Shown: one piece after another, positions 24,398 through 32,161 of the stretch
Numbering within the stretch: position 1 is the first letter of the stretch
Layout of the letters: each line of letters starts with the position of its first letter
Origin: DASQVO01 sp035640715
GTDB taxonomy: Bacteria; Actinomycetota; Actinomycetes; Streptosporangiales; Streptosporangiaceae
NCBI GenBank assembly: GCA_035640715.1
Contig: DASQVO010000227.1
Coordinates: 1 to 36,357 of the forward strand
Reading direction: 5' to 3'
DNA: 36,357 bases
Program-made: the position numbers and the translations under genes
The notes under the pieces: generated by a model
Seen by the model: only the letters and a program-made list of their open reading frames with translations
What the model was told of the DNA's origin: nothing
Databases searched by the model: none

Positions 24398-25990
24398 ATG
24401 AGCACCTACACCTCTGAACCGGGAACCCGGCTAGCCGGCCGCTACCGCCTCGAAGACCAGGTCGACGCCGGCGGCGGCTGGACGCTGTGGAAAGCCATCG
24501 ACGAGATACTCGCCCGGGCCGTGACCGTCTTGATGTTCGCGGGGGGCTTTCCCCGCATCCATGAAGCGGTCACAGCGGCGAGGGCAGCGAGCCGGCTGAC
24601 GGACTCGCGCCTGTCCCAGGTGTTCGACGTCGACGACTCGGGCGAGCGTGCCTACATCGTCATGGAGTGGGTGGCAGGCGACTCCCTCGCTGACATGCTT
24701 TCCGAAGGGCCGCTCGAGCCCTCCCGGGCGGTCTCCCTGACAGCAGAGGCCGCGCAGGCCCTCGCCGCCGCGCATGCGGCGGGACTGGCCCACCTGCGGC
24801 TGGGTCCCGGATCGCTACGGTGGACGCCGGGCGGCGGAGTGAAGATCACCGGCCTTGGCATAGACGCGGCCCTGGCAGGACTGGGTGCGGACAGCGATGC
24901 CCCGGAGGATCCGGCCCTCACCGACACACGCGGTCTCGCCCGGCTGCTGTACGCGGCGCTGACGGGGTACTGGGCCGGCCCGCAGCCCTCGGCGCTGCCG
25001 CCTGCTCCCATGCTCGACGGTGCCCCCTGCAGCCCGCGCCAGGTGTCCGCCGACGTGCCAGTCAGCATCGACTCGGTTACCTGCCAGGCACTGTTCCAGC
25101 GCCAAGGCCGCAACGGCGCGGTCATCACGACCCCGCTGGAGCTGGCTGACGCCCTGTCCCGGCTGGCGCCCCCCGTGCCGCCTGCGCCGGCGCCCCCTCC
25201 TCACCGCGGAGCCGACAGGACGGGCCGTGGGCCGGAGACCAGCCGCACAGCGCGATACGGCGGCCAGCGGCCGGCTCCGCGCCCGGATCCGCCCGCATGG
25301 GGCGGCGGGCCGCCGGAGCGGCCCAGAGCGGCCTACCAGCGCGCCGAGACCCGCCGCGGGCGCGGCGCTGCGCTCAAGACCCTGATCGGCGTGGTAGCGG
25401 TTCTCGTGGTCGCCGCGGCCGTCGCAACCGCGTGGTCGTTCAGTCATACCTCCGCGCACGGGACGCCGCAGGCGGGCCGCCACGGCACATCAGCCGGCCC
25501 GTCGACGGTCGCCAGCGTCCCGCTGAAGCCGGTCAGCGCCCATGGCTTCGATCCGCTGAGCAGCGACCCGGGCAACGAGGATGACGCCGGCGCGCACTTC
25601 GCGATCGACGGTAACCCGAGCACGTCCTGGGACACCCAGTACTACGTGGGAAATCCGGTGTTCGGCGGCCTCAAGAAGGGCACCGGGCTGATCCTGGACA
25701 TGGGCAAGCCGGTCCGCCTCAGCCAGGTGCAGGTCCAGTTCGGGTCGAGCTGCTGTGCCAGCGTGCAGATTCAGGTCGGGAACGACAACACCCGGTCCGC
25801 GGCCACCCTCAATACGTTCACCACCGTGGCCAGCTCCACCAAGGCGTTCAACGAGACGACGTTCAACGTCACCAGCTCGGCCAGGGGGCGGTACGTGCTG
25901 ATCTGGTTCACCAGCCTTCCGCCCATGGCTAGTAACCCCGGCCGGTTCATGGCCCAGGTCTACAACGTCGCCGTGCGCGGGTCGAGCTGA
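24398..25990 (+). CDS. Membrane pseudokinase with extracellular discoidin-like domain
   Basis: Residues about 15-255 have the fold of a Ser/Thr protein kinase ('GRYRLEDQVDAGGGWTLWKA', 'YIVMEWVAGDSLADML'), but every catalytic mark is lost. The VAVK lysine position reads 'VTVL', HRDLKPxN reads 'HLRLGPGSL' and DFG reads 'TGLG'. A Pro/Arg-rich linker leads to one transmembrane helix at about 327-348. Residues about 385-530 look like an F5/8 type C (discoidin, galactose-binding) domain outside the cell: 'AIDGNPSTSWDTQYYVG' and 'LILDMGKPVRLSQVQVQFG'. In Mycobacterium the equivalent pseudokinase is fused to MviN and, once phosphorylated by PknB, recruits FhaA. Here it is a separate protein, probably a MurJ regulator that senses wall ligands. 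SigM follows after 16 bases. Confidence 0.88.
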   Translation: MSTYTSEPGTRLAGRYRLEDQVDAGGGWTLWKAIDEILARAVTVLMFAGGFPRIHEAVTAARAASRLTDSRLSQVFDVDDSGERAYIVMEWVAGDSLADMLSEGPLEPSRAVSLTAEAAQALAAAHAAGLAHLRLGPGSLRWTPGGGVKITGLGIDAALAGLGADSDAPEDPALTDTRGLARLLYAALTGYWAGPQPSALPPAPMLDGAPCSPRQVSADVPVSIDSVTCQALFQRQGRNGAVITTPLELADALSRLAPPVPPAPAPPPHRGADRTGRGPETSRTARYGGQRPAPRPDPPAWGGGPPERPRAAYQRAETRRGRGAALKTLIGVVAVLVVAAAVATAWSFSHTSAHGTPQAGRHGTSAGPSTVASVPLKPVSAHGFDPLSSDPGNEDDAGAHFAIDGNPSTSWDTQYYVGNPVFGGLKKGTGLILDMGKPVRLSQVQVQFGSSCCASVQIQVGNDNTRSAATLNTFTTVASSTKAFNETTFNVTSSARGRYVLIWFTSLPPMASNPGRFMAQVYNVAVRGSS

Positions 25991-26006
25991 ACTCACTGGC
26001 CGAGCC

Positions 26007-26672
26007 GTGACAGATAGCCTGCCGGATCTCACCGACGCTGAGCTCCTGGAACGCCACCTACACGGCGATGGCGAAGCGTTCGGCCAGTTGTTCCTGCGCC
26101 ATCGCGACCGGCTGTGGGCGGTCGCGCTGCGCACGCTCTGTGACCCCGAGGAGGCGGCCGACGCCCTGCAGGAGGCAATGATCTCCGCGTTCCGGCGGGC
26201 CGGTGATTTCCGCGGCGACTCGGCGGTCACCACGTGGCTGCACCGGATTGTGGTGAACGCCTCGCTGGACCGGCTGCGCCGGCGGTCGGCGCATGCGGCC
26301 ACCTCCATGGGCGATGAGCATGCCCTTGAGGTTCTCGCGACCCAGGGCAAGGTGCCCGCGACGACGGACCCGGCAAGCATGCGTGACACCACGCTGGACG
26401 TGGAGGCCGCGCTGCGCCTGATCCCGCCCGAGCAACGTGCCGCGCTCGTCCTCGTCGACATGCTCGGCTATCCCGTCGCCGACGCCGCGGCCGTGCTGGA
26501 GATCTCGGTGGGAACGGTGAAGAGCCGCTGCGCCCGGGGCCGTGCCCGCCTGCTTCCTCACCTGGAGCATCTGCGTGGCGGCGGAACAAAGAATCAGGAC
26601 GCGAAAGCGGAGAATTCGCGGAACCATGCCGCGACTGGCAGCGTCTCACCTGGGCAGGGAGGAGACGGATGA
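26007..26672 (+). CDS. sigM: ECF RNA polymerase sigma factor, SigM type
   Basis: Group 4 sigma factors direct RNA polymerase to stress promoters. The 221-residue protein has sigma region 2 at about 20-90 ('FGQLFLRHRDRLWAVALRTL', 'EEAADALQEAMISAFRRAGDFRG', 'TTWLHRIVVNASLDRLRRR') and region 4 at about 130-180 ('LRLIPPEQRAALVLVDMLGYPVADAAAVLEISVGTVKSRCARGRARL'). The GTG start lies 16 bases after the pseudokinase stop. Its ATGA overlap with the next gene, a zinc-finger anti-sigma factor, marks a coupled pair. SigM in this position, between the murJ block and trxB, is characteristic of actinomycetes. The Asn/Gly-rich tail after about 195 is not conserved. Confidence 0.93.
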   Translation: MTDSLPDLTDAELLERHLHGDGEAFGQLFLRHRDRLWAVALRTLCDPEEAADALQEAMISAFRRAGDFRGDSAVTTWLHRIVVNASLDRLRRRSAHAATSMGDEHALEVLATQGKVPATTDPASMRDTTLDVEAALRLIPPEQRAALVLVDMLGYPVADAAAVLEISVGTVKSRCARGRARLLPHLEHLRGGGTKNQDAKAENSRNHAATGSVSPGQGGDG

Positions 26673-27520
26673 GGCGTCATTCGCCGCACGTGGATGCGGA
26701 AGTCCTGGCTGAGCTTGGCGAAGGGCTGATCAGCGGCAGGCGCGCGGCACGGATACAAGCACACCTGGCCAGCTGTGAGCGGTGTGCCGACGTCAGCGCG
26801 GGGCTGTCTGCCGTGAGCGTTCTGCTGGCCGCCATCTCGTCGCCCGCGATGCCCGATGCGGTGGCCCAGCGGCTGAGCGGAGCGCTGGCCGCAGAGGCAG
26901 CGGCACGCTCGGGTACGGTCGTAGCCTCTGCCCGGCCCGTCAGCGAAAGCTTCCATCTCGCCGAACGGGTCCGCGGTGTCACTTCACGGCCCAGGTGGCG
27001 CGGGCTGACCAGCCCGGTCGCGGCCCGTGTCTTCGCTGCCGCGGCAGTGGTGTGCCTGCTCACGGTCGGCGGCTACACGCTGGCGCGGCTTACCGTGCAC
27101 GGAACGCCGGCGCCATCACCGCACTTCCTGCTTCCGTCCGGCCCGCAAGCCAGTATTTACCGCTCCCCCGGGCTGCCGGGGCCGCTGCCGGAGTTCACGG
27201 TCGTCAGGAGCGGCACCGATTACCAGCCGGCGCGGCTCGCCGCCCAGATCGATGCCGAACTCGGCAGAGTGCATAGCCCGCGCGTCGGTGAGACCGAGTA
27301 CGCTCCCAGCACCAGGCAGGATGACTGCATCCTCAGGGTCACCGGGGGGACGAAGCCAACGCTTGTTGACGTAGCCGACTATGCAGGACATCCGGCCATG
27401 GTCATCGCGCTGGACGCAGTGGGCACGCAAATCGGCCAGGCCTGGGTCGTAGGGCCCACCTGCTCGGCTGACAACAGCGACATCCTCACGCACATCGAGC
27501 TGCCTTCCTCGGGCGGTTAG
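26669..27520 (+). CDS. Membrane anti-sigma factor with zinc-finger domain
   Basis: The protein (283 residues) should bind and inhibit the SigM encoded just before it; the genes overlap by four bases (ATGA). The cytosolic part carries the ZAS signature H32-x3-C36-x2-C39 ('HLASCERC'). One transmembrane helix spans about 118-137, and an extracytoplasmic domain of some 140 residues follows, with cysteines in 'DDCILRV' and 'GPTCSAD' that could form a disulfide. Release of the sigma factor would follow either redox change at the zinc site or proteolysis; the sequence does not decide. Some mycobacterial relatives of this locus are named RsmA. Confidence 0.88.
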   Translation: MRRHSPHVDAEVLAELGEGLISGRRAARIQAHLASCERCADVSAGLSAVSVLLAAISSPAMPDAVAQRLSGALAAEAAARSGTVVASARPVSESFHLAERVRGVTSRPRWRGLTSPVAARVFAAAAVVCLLTVGGYTLARLTVHGTPAPSPHFLLPSGPQASIYRSPGLPGPLPEFTVVRSGTDYQPARLAAQIDAELGRVHSPRVGETEYAPSTRQDDCILRVTGGTKPTLVDVADYAGHPAMVIALDAVGTQIGQAWVVGPTCSADNSDILTHIELPSSGG

Positions 27521-27588
27521 CGAGCGCTGTGACCGCCCTAAAGGCGTCCCTGCGGGGCCCGCACGCCCGGCTGGCGGTACTGCCTGCG

Positions 27589-27614
27589 GGAATCAAAAGC
27601 CCCTAGGATCGGTT
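27589..27614 (+). promoter_or_regulatory. SigR/SigH-type promoter of trxB-trxA (GGAAT-N18-GTT)
   Basis: GGAAT (27589-27593) and GTT (27612-27614) are separated by exactly 18 bases, the consensus for the thiol-oxidative-stress sigma factors SigR (Streptomyces) and SigH (Mycobacterium). The start of trxB is 36 bases further on. trxBA is a classic SigR target, so sequence and context agree. Confidence 0.75.
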
Positions 27615-27649
27615 GAATGCCGGTGCCAGTCTAGGAAGGGCAGCCAGAA

Positions 27650-28582
27650 ATGACCGCGGTGCGCAACGTCATCATCATCGGATCGGGACCGGCCGGGTAC
27701 ACGGCCGCGATCTACGCGGCCCGCGCCCGCCTTGAGCCGCTGATGCTCGAAGGGTCCGTCACCGCGGGCGGCGCGCTCATGCAGACCACCGATGTGGAGA
27801 ACTTCCCCGGCTTCCCGGATGGCGTGCTCGGCCCGGATCTGATGGACTCGATGCGGAAGCAGGCAGAGCGTTTCGGCACCGAGCTCCTCTCCGACGACGT
27901 AACCTCGGTCGACCTGACGGCCAGCCCCAAGGTGGTGCGGACGGCCACGGAGACCTACCTCACCAAGGCCGTGATCATCGCCACCGGCTCCAGGTACCGG
28001 GAACTCGGTGTCCCCGGTGAGAAGGAGCTTGCCGGGCACGGAGTGTCCTGGTGCGCGACATGTGACGGGTTCTTCTTCCGCGAGCAGGACATCGCGGTGG
28101 TCGGCGGCGGCGACTCGGCAATGGAGGAGGCCACGTTCCTGACCCGGTTCGCCCGGTCGGTGACGGTGGTGCACCGGCGCGACACGCTCCGTGCCTCCAA
28201 GATCATGCAGGACCGCGCCTACGACAACCCCAAGATCAAGTTCTTGTGGGACAGCGAGGTCACGGAGGTGCTCGGCGACAGGAAGGTCACGGGCCTGCGG
28301 GTGCGGAACGTCAAGACGGGCGCGGAGCACGTCCTTGAGGTGGGCGGCGTCTTCATCGCGATCGGACACGACCCCCGCAGCGAACTGTTCGGCGGCCAGC
28401 TAGCCATTAACCCCGAGGGGTACCTGGAGGTCGACCATCCGACAACCCGCACCGGCATCGACGGCGTCTTCGCATGCGGCGACGTGGTGGATCACATCTA
28501 CCGCCAGGCCGTGACGGCGGCCGGCACCGGCTGTTCCGCCGCGATCGACGCGGAACGCTGGCTGGCCAGCAGAGGAGCGTGA
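27650..28582 (+). CDS. trxB: Thioredoxin-disulfide reductase
   Basis: TrxB passes electrons from NADPH through FAD to thioredoxin. The 310-residue protein has the FAD motif G11-SGPAG16, the redox pair C135-A-T-C138 ('SWCATCDGFF') and the NADPH motif 'VGGGDSAMEEA' near 151-161, then 'GVFACGDVVDHIYRQAVTAAG' at the FAD-binding C-terminus. Length is normal for low-molecular-weight reductases. AGGAAGGG stands about ten bases before the ATG. It heads the trxB-trxA pair behind a SigR-type promoter. Its stop codon lies inside the 5' arm of a large inverted repeat. Confidence 0.97.
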   Translation: MTAVRNVIIIGSGPAGYTAAIYAARARLEPLMLEGSVTAGGALMQTTDVENFPGFPDGVLGPDLMDSMRKQAERFGTELLSDDVTSVDLTASPKVVRTATETYLTKAVIIATGSRYRELGVPGEKELAGHGVSWCATCDGFFFREQDIAVVGGGDSAMEEATFLTRFARSVTVVHRRDTLRASKIMQDRAYDNPKIKFLWDSEVTEVLGDRKVTGLRVRNVKTGAEHVLEVGGVFIAIGHDPRSELFGGQLAINPEGYLEVDHPTTRTGIDGVFACGDVVDHIYRQAVTAAGTGCSAAIDAERWLASRGA

Positions 28583-28677
28583 TTCAGAACCGGCTAGCTA
28601 ACACAGGCCCCCAGGTCCATGTTAGCGGCCGGTGCAGGCTGGGCAGCGGCAGCCACAGCGGGTCGTCTGAATCACGC
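28577..28677 (+). ncRNA. Nested inverted repeats between trxB and trxA (candidate structured RNA, three-way junction)
   Basis: A perfect 12-bp outer stem, GCGTGATTCAGA (28577-28588) with TCTGAATCACGC (28666-28677), encloses two hairpins. The first pairs ACCGGC-GCTAACA (28589-28603) with TGTTAGC-GCCGGT (28620-28633), 13 base pairs with a small bulge. The second pairs GGCTG (28637-28641) with CAGCC (28650-28654). The outer stem directly abuts the first hairpin, as in a coaxial three-way junction. It spans the trxB stop and ends 68 bases before trxA. It could be an mRNA processing/stability element, a regulatory RNA or a small inverted-repeat insertion; no family is recognised. Confidence 0.55.
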
Positions 28678-28745
28678 GAACTGTTGAAGAAGGCACAGAG
28701 CCCTGAAGACAATCGCAGGCATCAATCACAAGGGAAGTGAGCGGC

Positions 28746-29069
28746 TTGGGCGCGACCAAGGTAGTGACCGATGAGACCTTCGAGTCGGAGGTCCTGAAGA
28801 ACGACAAGCCAGTGGTCGTCGACTACTGGGCTGAGTGGTGCGGGCCATGCCGGATGGTGGCGCCGGTGCTGGAGGAGATCGCGGCCGAGCACAGCGACAA
28901 GATCGAGGTCGTCAAACTCAACATCGACGAGAACCCGGCTGTCGCGCAGCGTTACGGAATCATGGCTATCCCGACGATGAACGTGTTCTCCGGCGGCCAG
29001 GTTGTGAAGCAGATCGTCGGTGCCAAGCCGAAGTCCGCGATGCTCAAGGAACTCGCCCAGTTCCTGTAA
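28746..29069 (+). CDS. trxA: Thioredoxin
   Basis: Thioredoxin reduces protein disulfides and is recycled by TrxB. The 107-residue product begins 'MGATKVVTDETFESEVLK', the usual actinomycete start, which selects TTG 28746; GTG 28737 would add three residues but leaves the AGGGA only one base away. The active site is W31-C32-G-P-C35, and the cis-proline loop reads 'MAIPTMNVF'. All family residues are present and length is normal. It is probably cotranscribed with trxB through the structured 160-base spacer. Confidence 0.96.
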   Translation: MGATKVVTDETFESEVLKNDKPVVVDYWAEWCGPCRMVAPVLEEIAAEHSDKIEVVKLNIDENPAVAQRYGIMAIPTMNVFSGGQVVKQIVGAKPKSAMLKELAQFL

Positions 29070-29168
29070 GCCACAGCGGCAGGGACCGCTCACGGTGGCG
29101 GGGCCTATGCCCGCTCCGGCGGCGCTGACCATGGGAGTTTGCGGTCCGCTGAAGTGTTGAGTGGTGCG

Positions 29169-29187
29169 CTGGGGGGACACCCCCCAG
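29169..29187 (+). terminator. GC hairpin downstream of trxA
   Basis: CTGGGGGG (29169-29176) and CCCCCCAG (29180-29187) pair perfectly across a three-base loop, 100 bases after the trxA stop. No T-tract follows. Confidence 0.5.
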
Positions 29188-29263
29188 GCCCCCTGAGCGC
29201 CGCCTCCGGGGCATACGGCCCCCAGGCACGGCAAGACCAACAACTGGGGCAGCGATTGGCTCT

Positions 29264-29303
29264 AGGGCCTCTGTGCGCCTTCTCTGGGGCGTACAGAGGC
29301 CCT
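29264..29303. terminator. Bidirectional-type hairpin between convergent trxA and DUF1203 genes
   Basis: AGGGCCTCTGT (29264-29274) pairs perfectly with ACAGAGGCCCT (29293-29303), and the loop adds GCGCC/GGCGT pairs. It lies 65 bases past the end of the DUF1203 gene on the minus strand and suits termination from either side. The 298-base convergent region (29070-29367) holds no gene. Confidence 0.55.
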
Positions 29304-29367
29304 TACGCGTTGGGCCTGGCCCCACGCGGCCTGGGGGCTGGGTTGGCGTGGCCCCTGCCTGTGCTGG

Positions 29368-29853
29368 TCAGCAACGCCGCACCGCGAAGTTGTAGCAGCC
29401 GTAGCCCACGTTGCGCAGATGCACGAGTGCGACATCTGGCCGTGCGAGCATCTCGTGGATGACGGCCATGGCTTGATCGCCGCTGCCGACGAGCACGCCG
29501 TCAGTAATGCGACCGTCGCGGTCATAGGCGCGCACAACCTGCTGGCGGTGGCTCAGCCCGGGAGGGTACAGATGAGGGGTCGGGTAGCCTTCGCAGGGAT
29601 CAGCGTGGATGAACACCGGGCCGCGTTCGGCGTAGGGACCGCTTGTGCCGGGCGGCGTGTAGGCGATGAGCAGTACCCGGTCGCCAGGGCGGGATTCGCG
29701 AAGGCAGCAGCGCAGAGGATTGCCGCCCTCGACGTCAGCCTGCGGGGTGAGCCGGTTGCCGGCCTCATCCAGTCCTGCCGCCCTGATCCTTTCCAGTTCG
29801 CCTGGCGGGATTGGCTCGAAGATGAGTGTGCTGGTGACCGAATCGGTGGACAT
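29368..29853 (-). CDS. DUF1203 domain protein
   Basis: The product from ATG 29853 is 161 residues. It follows the DUF1203 pattern: 'GNPLRCCLRESRPGDRVLLIAYTPP', 'GPYAERGPVFIHADPC', 'VRAYDRDGRITDG' and the end 'VALVHLRNVGYGCYNFAVRR'. Members are small, widespread in soil bacteria and without known function. In-frame GTG 29904 and ATG 29865 are alternatives, none with a good Shine-Dalgarno sequence; 29853 is chosen because the conserved part begins just after it. The gene is a single unit convergent with trxA. Several cysteines (CC at 'LRCC', terminal RRC) are not general family features. Confidence 0.75.
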   Translation of the reverse strand: MSTDSVTSTLIFEPIPPGELERIRAAGLDEAGNRLTPQADVEGGNPLRCCLRESRPGDRVLLIAYTPPGTSGPYAERGPVFIHADPCEGYPTPHLYPPGLSHRQQVVRAYDRDGRITDGVLVGSGDQAMAVIHEMLARPDVALVHLRNVGYGCYNFAVRRC

Positions 29854-29952
29854 GCAGCTCAGCATGCCAAGCCACTTACGACGATACTGGCGGTAATCGG
29901 ACACGACGGTTGGGCCGTCGTTTGACCCGCAGTCCGGCGCGGTGGCTGGGAG

Positions 29953-30600
29953 CTAGGCGGGGCGGAGGGCCCGTTCGGGGGTTCTGGCGGGGGACATTGA
30001 GCCCAGTAGGCGCTCGAGGGCTACTTCGACGTCCTCACGCCAGGACATGGCGGTCTTGAGCTCGAGGCGCAGCCGCGGGTAGTGATGGTGCGGGCGCACC
30101 GTCTTAAAACCGACGGCGAGCAGGTAATCGGCTGGGAGCATGCAGGAAAGTGGCTCCCAGTTCCGCATTCCAAATGCCTCGATCGCCTTGACTCCGCGCC
30201 GGGTCAGATCCTTTGCCATGCTCTGCACGAGCATGCGGCCCAGGCCGCCGCCCGCGAATTCGGTGAGTATGTATGCCGTCATCAGCAAGACGGCATCGCC
30301 GCTCACGGGGCTGGTCGGGAAGGCGACGGAACGCGGGACATACGGTGGCGGCGCGTAGAGCGCGTAGCCGGCCGGCACCCCGTCCACATAGGCGATCTTC
30401 CCGCAGCTTCCCCACTCGAGCAATACCGAGGAAACCCAGGATTCCTTCTCGAGTTCCGGTTCGCTGGCATCAGCTCTGGCCCGGCTGATTGGATCGAGTT
30501 CCCAGAAGACGCAGCCGCGGCATCTCGGCGGCAGATCGTCGAGGTTGTCCAGAGTGATATTGACGAGTCGGCGCGACACCCGGCCCCCAAAATCTCGCAT
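29953..30600 (-). CDS. GNAT family N-acetyltransferase
   Basis: The 215-residue protein belongs to a GNAT branch conserved beside trxA/parAB in actinomycetes. It begins '(V/M)SRRLVNITLDNLDDLPPRCRGCVFWELDP' and has the acetyl-CoA-binding segment 'YILTEFAGGGLGRMLVQSMAKDL' (Q/RxxGxG/A type). Start is uncertain: ATG 30600 has GGGAG three bases away; GTG 30579 matches the common family start 'SRRLV'. The substrate is unknown. The C-terminal part after about 165 is a family-specific helix. It is transcribed away from the aminotransferase gene, sharing a 235-base AT-rich divergent region with it. Confidence 0.85.
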   Translation of the reverse strand: MRDFGGRVSRRLVNITLDNLDDLPPRCRGCVFWELDPISRARADASEPELEKESWVSSVLLEWGSCGKIAYVDGVPAGYALYAPPPYVPRSVAFPTSPVSGDAVLLMTAYILTEFAGGGLGRMLVQSMAKDLTRRGVKAIEAFGMRNWEPLSCMLPADYLLAVGFKTVRPHHHYPRLRLELKTAMSWREDVEVALERLLGSMSPARTPERALRPA

Positions 30601-30650
30601 GGCTCCCAGGTTCTGGGTGCCTGTGCCCGTTAGTGCGGGCTCCTCATATG

Positions 30651-30696
30651 GCAGTATTTTTGATTCAAAAGTTCACGTTATCCAGATTTATACTGC
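30651..30696. promoter_or_regulatory. Composite motif, copy 2, inside an inverted repeat
   Basis: GCAGTAT (30651-30657) and ATACTGC (30690-30696) form an inverted repeat around an AT-rich core. The core contains ATTCAAAAGTTC (30663-30674), identical to 12529-12540, and CGTTATCCAGA (30676-30686), the reverse complement of 12539-12549 and one mismatch from a DnaA box. TTTTGA/TCAAAA (30658-30670) is also palindromic. TATACT (30689-30694) could be a -10 box for the aminotransferase gene. Confidence 0.45.
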
Positions 30697-30835
30697 AGTT
30701 CTAGCCGCACCGGCCGCTCGCATGGGCTGCTAGCCCGTGCCCGCTATCCGGTATCTGGCTTTCCCTGTATCCGGCTAACTCTCAGGTGCTCCTGGCCCTA
30801 TGCTGGCATGATACCGAGCACTGGGAGACGAGGCC

Positions 30836-32158
30836 ATGAGCGATGGCGCACGGCACGCCAATTCCCGCCCGCTGGGCTCCAGGATTGACCCTTACGTCGG
30901 CCAGTACGCGGAACGTGCCCGCGGCATGGTGGCGTCGGAGATCCGGGCTCTCTTCGCCGTAACCGCCCGGCCAGAGATCGTCTCACTCGCCGGGGGCTCG
31001 CCGTACGTCACGGCGCTTCCGCTCGATGTCGTAGGGGACATGATCGGCCACCTGGTCGCCGACTGCGGCAGCGTCGCACTGCAGTACTGCACCGCACAGG
31101 GCGATGCCGGGCTGCGGGAGAAGATCTGCGAGGTCATGTCCCTGGAGGGAGTAAGGGCGCATCCGGACGATGTCGTTGTCACGGTCGGCTCGCAGCAGGC
31201 GCTTGACTTGATCACAAGGATCTTCGTGGACCCGGGCGACGTGGTGCTTGCCGAGGCGCCCTCCTATGTCGGCGCGCTGGGCTCGTTCGCGGCATACCAG
31301 GCGGACGTCGTGCATGTCGCGATGGATGACGACGGGCTCATCCCAGAGGCGCTGGAGGAAACCATCCGGCGGCTCTCGGAGGCCGGGCGCAGGATCAAGT
31401 TCCTCTATACGGTGCCGAACTTCCAGAACCCGGCCGGCGTGACGCTCGCGCCGGGGCGCCGTCACCGGATCCTGGAGATCTGCCAGGCCGCGGGGCTGCT
31501 TGTCATCGAGGACAATCCGTACGGCCTGCTGGGTTTCGAGGGTGAGCCGCTGCGCGCGCTGCGCGCCGACGATCCCGAGGGCGTCGTGTATCTCGGGACA
31601 TTCTCGAAGACCTTCGCGCCGGGCGTCCGGGTCGGCTGGGCGGCGGCACCGCCCGCGATCCGCGACAAGCTCATCCTCGCCGCGGAGTCGGCCGTGCTCT
31701 GCCACTCGAGTTTCTCCCAGCTGGCCGTGCGCGAGTACCTGGCCACCCAGCCGTGGCGGGAACAGGTCAAGGATTTCCGTGAGCTGTACCGGCAGCGCCG
31801 GGACGCCATGCTCGACGCGCTGTCGGCGCAAATGCCCGACGGCTGCCGGTGGACAACCCCGGCCGGGGGGTTCTACGTGTGGCTGCAGCTTCCCGAAGGC
31901 ATCGATTCCAAGGCGATGCTGCCCCGGGCAGTGTCCTCGCGGGTCGCCTACGTCCCGGGGACGGGCTTCTACGCGGACGGGTCCGGTACGGACCACATCC
32001 GGCTCTCCTACTGCTTCCCAGAGCCCGACCGCATCAGGGAAGGCGTACGGCGCATTGCGTCGGTGATCGAGGCCGAGATCGATCTGCGGGCCACGTTCGG
32101 TGCGGTACCGCCGCTTGGCGGCGCTGGCTCCGATACACCCGGGCCCGGCGACCTCTAG
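30836..32158 (+). CDS. PLP-dependent aminotransferase, fold type I (LysN/2-aminoadipate-type)
   Basis: The 440-residue enzyme resembles the aminotransferase half of MocR proteins and the LysN-type family but has no DNA-binding domain. Key sites: 'SLAGGSPY', 'VTVGSQQALDLI', 'TVPNFQNPAG' (N198), 'VIEDNPYGLLGF' (D226 for the PLP nitrogen), 'GTFSKTFAPGVRVGW' (K258 for the aldimine) and an Arg in 'IRLSYCF' for the substrate carboxylate. Substrate specificity cannot be read off; 2-aminoadipate, aromatic or branched amino acids are possible. The gene is followed after three bases by a D-Ala-D-Ala ligase homologue, so the two form an operon. GAGACGAGG precedes the ATG. Confidence 0.9.
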   Translation: MSDGARHANSRPLGSRIDPYVGQYAERARGMVASEIRALFAVTARPEIVSLAGGSPYVTALPLDVVGDMIGHLVADCGSVALQYCTAQGDAGLREKICEVMSLEGVRAHPDDVVVTVGSQQALDLITRIFVDPGDVVLAEAPSYVGALGSFAAYQADVVHVAMDDDGLIPEALEETIRRLSEAGRRIKFLYTVPNFQNPAGVTLAPGRRHRILEICQAAGLLVIEDNPYGLLGFEGEPLRALRADDPEGVVYLGTFSKTFAPGVRVGWAAAPPAIRDKLILAAESAVLCHSSFSQLAVREYLATQPWREQVKDFRELYRQRRDAMLDALSAQMPDGCRWTTPAGGFYVWLQLPEGIDSKAMLPRAVSSRVAYVPGTGFYADGSGTDHIRLSYCFPEPDRIREGVRRIASVIEAEIDLRATFGAVPPLGGAGSDTPGPGDL

Positions 32159-32161
32159 ACG

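Noticed and set aside
28571..28685. Interpretation of the trxB-trxA inverted repeat as a MITE
   Set aside because: No target-site duplication is visible and the left arm includes the trxB stop codon; an RNA structure is preferred, although the insertion idea is not excluded.
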